Assembly (NCBI GenBank): GCA_014804565.1 | Contig: JAAUZN010000054.1 | Span: 91,577 to 97,911, forward strand | Source of the DNA: Lachnospiraceae bacterium | Lineage (GTDB): Bacteria > Bacillota > Clostridia > Lachnospirales > Lachnospiraceae | Length of the DNA stretch: 6,335 nucleotides | Direction of reading: 5' to 3' | In this document: piece after piece, positions 1-6,335 of the stretch | Layout of the letters: every line of letters starts with the position of its first letter | Position numbering within the stretch: the stretch's first letter is position 1 | The notes under the pieces: model-generated | The model's database searches: none | The model's input: the letters and a program-made list of their open reading frames with translations, nothing else | What the model was told of the DNA's origin: nothing | Made by a program: the position numbers and the translations under genes

Positions 1-24
1 GTCGCAGGATGCTGATCCTGCGAC
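1..24 (-). terminator. Perfect hairpin at left edge, candidate uvrC terminator
   Basis: A perfect 10-bp inverted repeat (1-10 with 15-24) encloses a 4-base loop, GCTG on the plus strand. Read on the minus strand it lies just past the conserved end of uvrC, where an intrinsic terminator would be expected. The T-run that would confirm this lies, if present, outside the window. Plus-strand sequence after the hairpin has no T-run, so it is not a rightward terminator. The uvrC frame as read runs through the stem, which is unusual for a terminator and lowers confidence. Confidence 0.45.
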
Positions 25-1917
25 GATTATATCATTATTCTGTGGCACTGAAAAGTTTGCTTCCCGGAAAAAATCGTAGATCTGCTTTCCGATATGCTCC
101 GGAATCTCCGGCACTTCACACAGTTTTTCCACCGACGCTTCCCTGATCTCCTGAATGGATCCAAAATGCCGCATCAGCGCCTTACGTCTGGCAGGTCCCA
201 CTCCGGGAATCTCGTCGAGCACCGATTTTACCTGTGCCTTGGAGCGCAGTGACCTGTGATATTCAATGGCGAAACGATGCGCTTCATCCTGGATCCTGGT
301 CACCAGCTTAAAGCCCTCCGAATGGGTATCAATGGGAATTTCCACATTCTGATAATACAGACCTCTGGTGCGGTGGTTGTCATCCTTTACCATGCCGCAG
401 ACCGGAATATCCAAATGTAATTCCTCCAGCACCTGCAAAGCGATATTCACCTGTCCCTTGCCGCCATCCATCAAAAGCAGGTCGGGAAATTTCGTAAAGC
501 TGCCGAAAGCGTGATCCACTTCCCGGCGGTTCAGCTCCTCTTTCTCCTCCATGCCATGGACAAACCGTCTGGTCAGCACCTCTCTCATGCAGGCGTAATC
601 ATCCGGCCCGGACACAGACTGAATGCGGAACTTACGGTAATCACTGCGCTTTGCCTTGCCCTTCTCAAAGACTACCATGGAGCCTACATTGGCGAAGCCG
701 CTTATATTGGAAATATCGTACGCCTCCATACGGCTTACATCCTCCAGATCCAGCAGCGCCGCAATCTCTTTCATGGCGCCGATGGTGCGTCCTTCTTCCC
801 TGCGAATACGCTCCCTGTCCTGGCTCAAGATCAGTCTGGCGTTCTGTGCTGCCAGCTCCACCAGCTTCTCCTTTGCACCCTTTTTCGGCACGCGCAGATA
901 GACCCTGCTGCCCTTTCTGGTGGTAAGCCATTTCTCCAGAATCTCAATGTCCGCAATCTCCTCCTGCAGCATCAGCTCTCTGGGAATATAAGGGGTTCCC
1001 GCATAAAATTGTTTCACAAAGTCGAGAAGGATCTGGGCGCGCTCGCAGCCCTCCACATGGGTCATATAAAAATGGTCTCTGCCGATCAGCTTTCCATCGC
1101 GCACAAAGAACACCTGCACCACCGCATCCCGTTCGTCTCCCGCCATAGCAATGATATCTTTATCCTCGCCGTCCGAATCCGTGATCTTCTGCTTCTGCGC
1201 CACACTCTTGACGCTGTTATAAAGATCTCGATAGCCTGCTGCTTCCTCGAACTCCATTTTTTCTGACGCGTCTGTCATTTTTTGTTCCAATTCCCGGAGC
1301 ATGGGTTTATAGTTTCCGTTCAGAAAATCCAGCGCCTCCTCGACCCGTTCCCGATAGGCTTCTTTACTGATATAATCCTGACAGGGCGCAGCGCACTGCT
1401 TGATATGATAATTCAGACAGGGACGCTCCAGCCCGATATCTCTGGGCAGCCTGCGATTGCAGGTCTTAAGCTGATAAAGCTTATTCAGCAGATCTATGGT
1501 ATCCTTCACTGCCGCCGCACTGGTATAGGGACCGAAATATTTTGATTTATCCTTTTTCATCTCTCTGGACAGCAAAATGCGCGGATACTCCTCCCCCATC
1601 GTCACCTTGATATAAGGATAGGTCTTATCATCCTTCAGCATCGTGTTATATTTCGGGCTGTACTCCTTGATCAGATTATTTTCCAAGACCAATGCTTCCA
1701 GTTCCGAATCCGTCACAATATATTCAAATCGTGCGATCTGCTGCACCATCTTGTCGATCTGGGGCCCTCTCCCCACAATCTTCCGAAAATAGGAGCGCAC
1801 CCGATTATGCAGATTGACCGCCTTGCCTACATAAATGATCGTATCCTTGTCGTCGTGCATCAGATATACGCCCGGTGCATTGGGCAGCTTTTTTAATTCC
1901 TCGTCAAAATTGAACAT
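1..1917 (-). CDS. uvrC: UvrABC excinuclease subunit C (3' end outside window)
   Basis: UvrC is the nuclease of cytoplasmic nucleotide excision repair: recruited by UvrB at a lesion, it cuts the damaged strand on both sides. The 639 visible codons show every expected domain. The N-terminal GIY-YIG nuclease has G16-V-Y18 and Y29-V-G31. Four cysteines (C153, C167, C175, C179) match the iron-sulfur ligand pattern reported for UvrC. A UVR motif for UvrB contact lies near 219-236 ([13 protein letters not shown]). The RNase H-like nuclease has D401 (YDIS), D440 (DDY), D484 (MDGGKG) and H547 (DEAH). Helix-hairpin-helix DNA-binding motifs span about 565-618. The start at 1917 has AGGGGA six bases upstream and fits the usual family N-terminus; an in-frame ATG at 1953 overlaps the promoter -10 and is unlikely. 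The homologous core ends near residue 619, but the frame continues at least 20 codons through a hairpin at the left edge with no stop in the window. Confidence 0.97.
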   Translation of the reverse strand, partial: MFNFDEELKKLPNAPGVYLMHDDKDTIIYVGKAVNLHNRVRSYFRKIVGRGPQIDKMVQQIARFEYIVTDSELEALVLENNLIKEYSPKYNTMLKDDKTYPYIKVTMGEEYPRILLSREMKKDKSKYFGPYTSAAAVKDTIDLLNKLYQLKTCNRRLPRDIGLERPCLNYHIKQCAAPCQDYISKEAYRERVEEALDFLNGNYKPMLRELEQKMTDASEKMEFEEAAGYRDLYNSVKSVAQKQKITDSDGEDKDIIAMAGDERDAVVQVFFVRDGKLIGRDHFYMTHVEGCERAQILLDFVKQFYAGTPYIPRELMLQEEIADIEILEKWLTTRKGSRVYLRVPKKGAKEKLVELAAQNARLILSQDRERIRREEGRTIGAMKEIAALLDLEDVSRMEAYDISNISGFANVGSMVVFEKGKAKRSDYRKFRIQSVSGPDDYACMREVLTRRFVHGMEEKEELNRREVDHAFGSFTKFPDLLLMDGGKGQVNIALQVLEELHLDIPVCGMVKDDNHRTRGLYYQNVEIPIDTHSEGFKLVTRIQDEAHRFAIEYHRSLRSKAQVKSVLDEIPGVGPARRKALMRHFGSIQEIREASVEKLCEVPEIPEHIGKQIYDFFREANFSVPQNNDIIVAGSASCD

Positions 1918-1923
1918 ACCATA

Positions 1924-1929
1924 TCCCCT
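1924..1929 (-). promoter_or_regulatory. uvrC ribosome binding site
   Basis: AGGGGA on the minus strand ends six bases before the ATG at 1917. It decides the start over the in-frame ATG at 1953, which has no such site at a workable distance and overlaps the predicted promoter. An out-of-frame ATG lies between this site and the chosen start but is too close to the Shine-Dalgarno to be favoured. Confidence 0.8.
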
Positions 1930-1951
1930 GTTTATATTTGCTTTCGTGTAC

Positions 1952-1980
1952 ATTATACCATAAGCCCAGACGCCAAAAAA
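1952..1980 (-). promoter_or_regulatory. Extended -10 promoter for uvrC
   Basis: The minus strand carries TGGTATAAT, a consensus -10 hexamer (1952-1957) with the TGn extension. Seventeen bases upstream is only a T-run (1975-1980), so the -35 is weak and the extended -10 probably compensates. Transcription would start near 1945, giving a leader of about 28 bases before the uvrC ATG. I saw no GAAC-N4-GTTC type LexA box here, so nothing visible points to SOS control. Confidence 0.65.
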
Positions 1981-2016
1981 CAAAAAATAAGGCAAAGCCC
2001 ACAGGGGCTCTGCCTT
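1975..2016 (-). terminator. Intrinsic terminator of ftsH
   Basis: The left arm 1989-2000 and right arm 2005-2016 pair over 12 positions with a single G-U wobble, around a 4-base loop. On the minus strand the stem is followed by A, six T, G and six T. It lies 18 bases past the ftsH stop codon. The distal T-run doubles as the -35 region of the uvrC promoter. Confidence 0.92.
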
Positions 2017-2034
2017 ACAGTCTTGCTCCATGAT

Positions 2035-4290
2035 TTATTTTTCATCCGCGGGATGCTGCGGATCGGGCGCCTGCGAAAACAGCCCTCTATTGACGGGCGG
2101 CGCCTGCTGCCCGGATGGGCTTTGTTCACCTGCCGGTGTTTCCTGTGCGCCGACGGGCCGCTGTACATCGACCGGCATTCCCTGCCCTGGTCCAAGTATC
2201 GGAGCCTGCTGCCATGCCTGCGTATCGCCAGGCATAGGAGTTTGCTGCTGTTCCTGCGGTTTCATTGCCGCATCGGCCACTTGCTCCTGTGACTGCTTCG
2301 GCTCTTCACCGGCCGTCTGTTCTTCTTCCTCCTTAGGCTCAGGAATCCCTTTCTCTTTACGGTAGATCTTCATAAATTCCTTGCCTGTGATGGTCTCCTT
2401 CTCGATCAGGTGAGCCGCCAGCTTGTCCATGATCGCGCGGTTTTCCTTCAGAAGCTTCTTCGCCTTCTTATAGCTCTCATGCAGCGCTTTCATCACTTCT
2501 GTATCAATATCTGCTGCCGTTACATCAGAACAGGTCAGGGACGCCCTGCCGTCCAGATACTGGCTTTCCACTGTGGCGAGTCCCATCAGGCCGAACTTCT
2601 TGCTCATACCGAAACGGGTGATCATATTCCGGGCAATGCTGGTGGCCTGCTCGATATCATTGGCCGCGCCCGTCGTAACCGTATCAAAAACAATTTCCTC
2701 CGCCGCACGACCTGCCAGAAGACTTACCAGCCTGTCTCGCAGCTCTGCCTCGGTATCCAGATACTTCTCTTCCTCCGGCACATGCATCACATAGCCCAGC
2801 GCTCCCATCGTGCGGGGCACAATGGTGATCTTCTGCACCGGCTCGGAATTTTTCTGCAGAGCGCTCACCAACGCATGACCCACCTCATGATAAGAGACGA
2901 TCTTGCGCTCCTCCTTACTCATGACGCGGTCCTTCTTCTCCTTGCCCACAAGCACCTGCTCCACCGCATCAAAAAGATCCTTCTGGCTCACATACTCCCT
3001 GCCCATCTTCACGGCATTGATGGCCGCCTCGTTGATCATGTTAGCCAGATCAGAGCCCACGGCTCCGGAGGTCGCCAGCGCGATCTCATTTAAATCCACC
3101 GTATCGTCCATGAGCACATCCTTGGCGTGCACCTGCAAAATCTCTACACGGCCCTTCAGATCCGGCTTGTCCACGATGATCCGTCTGTCAAACCGTCCCG
3201 GACGAAGCAGCGCCTTATCCAGAATCTCCGGCCTGTTAGTTGCTGCCAGAATAATGATTCCCTTTTTCCCGTCAAAACCGTCCATCTCGGAGAGAAGCTG
3301 ATTCAATGTCTGCTCCCGCTCCTCGTTGCCGCCGCCGTACTTGGAGTCACGGCTTCTGCCGATGGCGTCTATCTCGTCGATAAACACGATACAGGGCGCA
3401 TTTTTTTCCGCTTCCTTAAAAAGATCTCGTACACGGGATGCTCCCACACCTACATACAATTCAATAAAATCAGAACCCGACAGAGAGAAGAACGGCACGT
3501 GCGCCTCGCCGGCCACCGCTTTCGCCAGAAGGGTCTTACCTGTACCGGGAGGCCCTACCAGAAGCGCTCCCTTGGGGAGTCTTGCACCGATCTTGGAATA
3601 TTTACCCGGATTGTGCAGGAAATCAACCACCTCTACCAGAGATTCTTTCGCCTCATCCTCCCCGGCCACATCCTTGAAGGTGATGCCTGTCTCCTTCTGC
3701 ACATAGGCTTTCGCAGTACTCTTCCCCACGCCCATGGGACCGCCCTTGCCGCCCATACGCCGGAAAAGCAGGCTTAAAAGTCCCCACATCAAAAGTACGG
3801 GCAGAATATAGTACAGCAAAACTGTCATGATCACACTGGAGCTGTCGGAGACCTCTTTCTTCATCTCCACATTGTGCTCTAAAAGCCTCAGTGCCAGTGT
3901 ATCGTCATCCTCCATCTTGCCGGTATAGTAAGTGATCGAGCCCACACTATAGTTATAAAGAAAAGAGGTTTCCTTCTGCTCTGTCTTGGGATAAATCGTG
4001 ATGCGGTCAGAACCTACCTGAACATTTTTTACCTTTCCGCTCTCCACCATCTGGATAAATTCATTATAGGTGATCTCCTGGTTGGTCGCGCCCGTCATCA
4101 TCTTCATAAACGCACTGATACAAAGCAGCGTGATCAGAGCCGCCACCACAAGCATGATAAGGCTCTGCTTGCGCGGATCGCCGCTGCCGGAGTTTCCCGG
4201 CCCACCCGGACCGCCCTGTCCTCCATTATTACCGGGGCCGCCGGAACCCGGACCGCCGCCGTTATCATATTGATTAACATTATCTGCCAT
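2035..4290 (-). CDS. ftsH: ATP-dependent zinc metalloprotease FtsH
   Basis: FtsH is a hexameric, membrane-anchored AAA+ protease that extracts and degrades misfolded membrane proteins and selected cytosolic regulators. In its 751 residues I see a Gly/Pro/Asn-rich N-terminus (11-34), a first membrane helix (about 43-62), an extracytoplasmic domain (about 70-150) and a second helix (about 153-176). The AAA module has Walker A GPPGTGKT (246-253), pore motif Y279-V-G281, Walker B IVFIDEID (301-308) and the second region of homology with RPGRFDR (363-369). The peptidase has HEVGH (468-472), with D545 as probable third zinc ligand. After about residue 650 comes a roughly 100-residue tail in which about a third of residues are Gln or Pro, longer than in typical FtsH. 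The ATG at 4290 follows GTGAGG by seven bases. It is transcribed away from pyrG and has its own promoter and terminator. No CIRCE or CtsR-type heat-shock operator was seen. Confidence 0.98.
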   Translation of the reverse strand: MADNVNQYDNGGGPGSGGPGNNGGQGGPGGPGNSGSGDPRKQSLIMLVVAALITLLCISAFMKMMTGATNQEITYNEFIQMVESGKVKNVQVGSDRITIYPKTEQKETSFLYNYSVGSITYYTGKMEDDDTLALRLLEHNVEMKKEVSDSSSVIMTVLLYYILPVLLMWGLLSLLFRRMGGKGGPMGVGKSTAKAYVQKETGITFKDVAGEDEAKESLVEVVDFLHNPGKYSKIGARLPKGALLVGPPGTGKTLLAKAVAGEAHVPFFSLSGSDFIELYVGVGASRVRDLFKEAEKNAPCIVFIDEIDAIGRSRDSKYGGGNEEREQTLNQLLSEMDGFDGKKGIIILAATNRPEILDKALLRPGRFDRRIIVDKPDLKGRVEILQVHAKDVLMDDTVDLNEIALATSGAVGSDLANMINEAAINAVKMGREYVSQKDLFDAVEQVLVGKEKKDRVMSKEERKIVSYHEVGHALVSALQKNSEPVQKITIVPRTMGALGYVMHVPEEEKYLDTEAELRDRLVSLLAGRAAEEIVFDTVTTGAANDIEQATSIARNMITRFGMSKKFGLMGLATVESQYLDGRASLTCSDVTAADIDTEVMKALHESYKKAKKLLKENRAIMDKLAAHLIEKETITGKEFMKIYRKEKGIPEPKEEEEQTAGEEPKQSQEQVADAAMKPQEQQQTPMPGDTQAWQQAPILGPGQGMPVDVQRPVGAQETPAGEQSPSGQQAPPVNRGLFSQAPDPQHPADEK

Positions 4291-4303
4291 GAGGCATCCT
4301 CAC
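4288..4303 (-). promoter_or_regulatory. ftsH ribosome binding site inside a small hairpin
   Basis: The Shine-Dalgarno GTGAGG ends eight or fewer bases from the ATG at 4290, with GAGG seven bases away. In the RNA it can pair with the CCTCAT that includes the start of the start codon: five Watson-Crick pairs (TGAGG with CCTCA) plus one closing G-U, around the 3-base loop ATG. Pairing would cover both the Shine-Dalgarno and the first bases of the start codon. The complementarity is seen directly; any effect on translation is inference. Confidence 0.6.
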
Positions 4304-4345
4304 TTTCCTGTACTGTATATATGATTCGAATTGATCACACTACCT

Positions 4346-4374
4346 ATATTATAATTGATACCATGATAAATCAA
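4346..4374 (-). promoter_or_regulatory. Probable ftsH promoter
   Basis: The minus strand has TATAAT at 4348-4353, overlapping TAATAT at 4346-4351. TTGATT at 4369-4374 matches the first four bases of the -35 consensus, 17 bases from TAATAT and 15 from TATAAT, so the exact -10 is uncertain. The start would fall near 4340, leaving an untranslated leader of about 50 bases. A second minus-strand TATAAT at 4413-4418 lacks a matching -35. Confidence 0.55.
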
Positions 4375-4375
4375 T
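4354..4375. repeat. Inverted repeat ATTGAT/ATCAAT in the ftsH promoter
   Basis: ATTGAT at 4354-4359 and ATCAAT at 4370-4375 form 6-bp arms with a 10-base spacer between the predicted -10 and -35 of ftsH. A further copy, AATTGAT, sits at 4329-4335 just downstream of the predicted start, in direct repeat with 4353-4359. The arrangement could be a regulator site, but such words are common by chance in AT-rich DNA. Confidence 0.3.
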
Positions 4376-4390
4376 AAGAGAATTATGAAT

Positions 4391-4487
4391 TTGTGGACAC
4401 ATATATTAAAGTATTATAAAGTTTTTCCCCTTTTTTTCTCTAATTTTCTTTTTTGGTATAGATTTTACAGCCATTTTTTTCTATAAT
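4391..4487 (+). promoter_or_regulatory. Candidate pyrG promoters
   Basis: The best candidate is the consensus -10 TATAAT at 4482-4487 with a weak -35 TAGATT at 4459-4464 (17-base spacing), giving a leader of about 60 bases. A second candidate further upstream is TTGTGG (4391-4396) with TATAAA (4415-4420) at 18 bases. Between them lies a 19-base pyrimidine tract (4422-4440) followed by more T-rich DNA. The start predicted from TATAAT does not begin with a G-run, and no terminator hairpin lies in the leader, so the CTP-sensing attenuation known for Bacillus subtilis pyrG is not visible. Confidence 0.45.
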
Positions 4488-4538
4488 GTTTATATCTGTT
4501 TTGCGAATAGGCTCTGAATAGTTATCATTTTTTCAAAA

Positions 4539-4546
4539 GAAAGGAA
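4539..4546 (+). promoter_or_regulatory. pyrG ribosome binding site
   Basis: GAAAGGAA lies about eight bases before the ATG at 4554. It is a good match to the Shine-Dalgarno consensus and supports this start, which also yields the expected CTP synthase N-terminus. Confidence 0.85.
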
Positions 4547-4553
4547 CCGACAA

Positions 4554-6155
<1,602 letters not shown>

Positions 6156-6187
6156 GCCGTTGCGATTTTAATATAGAAAATATAAAA

Positions 6188-6232
6188 AGAGCGTCCATTG
6201 AGTCAGTTACGACTTTGGACGCTCTCTTTTTT
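6188..6232. terminator. Probable bidirectional terminator between pyrG and the LysM gene
   Basis: A 10-bp perfect stem (6188-6197 with 6216-6225) carries an inner 4-bp stem (6201-6204 with 6211-6214) and a 6-base loop. On the plus strand it is followed by C and six T (6227-6232), terminating pyrG. On the minus strand it is followed by TTTTTATATTTTC, so it can also end the convergent gene, whose stop codon overlaps the plus-strand T-run. Confidence 0.9.
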
Positions 6233-6335
6233 ATTTCTCCAGTTCCAGTTCAATTCCCACATAGAGCAGATCCGGATCATCTCCGATCAGCGCTTTATTC
6301 GCCTCATAGATGCTGCTCCAGCGCATTCCGTCTCC
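6231..6335 (-). CDS. C-terminal end of a LysM-domain protein (partial)
   Basis: The minus-strand frame entering from the right edge encodes 34 residues and ends in TAA at 6231-6233. The stretch GDGMRWSSIYEANKALIG followed by DDPDLLYVG matches the second half of a LysM domain, a fold of about 45 residues that binds N-acetylglucosamine in peptidoglycan or chitin and usually sits in secreted or cell-surface proteins. The usual final strand, typically a PGQ-then-hydrophobic pattern, appears here as YVGIELELEK. The domain is at the very C-terminus, as in many wall-anchored hydrolases and spore or cell-wall assembly proteins. The rest of the protein lies outside the window, so its full function cannot be named. 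Confidence 0.8.
   Translation of the reverse strand, partial: GDGMRWSSIYEANKALIGDDPDLLYVGIELELEK

Noticed and set aside
511..1266. Plus-strand open frame of 251 codons
   Set aside because: It lies wholly antisense to uvrC, whose domains are intact. Its peptide shows no recognisable domain, and no ribosome binding site is evident.
1951..1953. Upstream in-frame ATG as an alternative uvrC start
   Set aside because: It overlaps the TATAAT -10, so a transcript from that promoter would start downstream of it, and the added residues do not match the family N-terminus.
2030..2365. Plus-strand open frame encoding a strikingly Cys-rich 111-residue peptide
   Set aside because: It is exactly antisense to the Gln/Pro/Ala-rich FtsH tail, whose codons read as Cys, Gly and Ser in this frame. 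It has no Shine-Dalgarno before its ATG and no visible promoter.
2410..3777. Several plus-strand open frames antisense to the ftsH AAA and protease domains
   Set aside because: They are shadows of conserved FtsH coding sequence, overlap one another in different frames, and have no recognisable protein features.
4279..4297. Five-codon upstream frame (ATG at 4297) overlapping the ftsH start
   Set aside because: Its ATG directly abuts the Shine-Dalgarno with no spacer, so initiation there is unlikely. The ATG is the loop of the small hairpin.
4352..4405. Minus-strand 17-codon frame beginning ATG-TGT-CCA in the intergenic region
   Set aside because: It has no ribosome binding site, overlaps the ftsH promoter elements and has a composition like its AT-rich surroundings.
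4421..4456. T-rich tract considered as the tail of a rightward terminator
   Set aside because: No GC-rich inverted repeat precedes it and no rightward gene lies upstream that would need a terminator.

Overview
This is an ordinary chromosomal housekeeping segment that looks like it comes from a Gram-positive anaerobe of the Clostridia, most likely Lachnospiraceae. That placement is an inference. It rests on the style of the proteins (a Gly/Pro-rich N-terminus on FtsH, clostridial-type UvrC and CTP synthase), strong purine-rich ribosome binding sites, AT-rich intergenic DNA around coding DNA of roughly balanced composition, and intrinsic terminators after transcription units. I saw no mobile element, CRISPR array, tRNA, rRNA or phage gene.

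Layout, left to right. Positions 1-1917, minus strand: uvrC, the nucleotide excision repair endonuclease subunit, whose frame is still open at the left edge. Positions 1918-2034: a compact junction in which the ftsH terminator runs into the uvrC promoter. Positions 2035-4290, minus strand: ftsH, a membrane-anchored AAA+ zinc protease with a long Gln/Pro-rich tail. Positions 4291-4553: an AT-rich divergent control region with promoters for ftsH (leftward) and pyrG (rightward). Positions 4554-6155, plus strand: pyrG, CTP synthase. Positions 6188-6232: a hairpin with T-runs on both sides, serving pyrG and the convergent gene. Positions 6231-6335, minus strand: the last 34 codons of a gene ending in a LysM domain.

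The genes do not form one pathway: DNA repair, membrane protein quality control, pyrimidine nucleotide synthesis and probable cell-wall binding sit side by side as separate transcription units. The points worth a second look are regulatory or at protein ends: a small hairpin that would cover the ftsH Shine-Dalgarno, the terminator-promoter overlap between ftsH and uvrC, repeated AATTGAT-type half-sites around the ftsH promoter, the low-complexity tail of FtsH, and the uvrC frame reading through a terminator-like hairpin. I found no convincing previously undescribed system.
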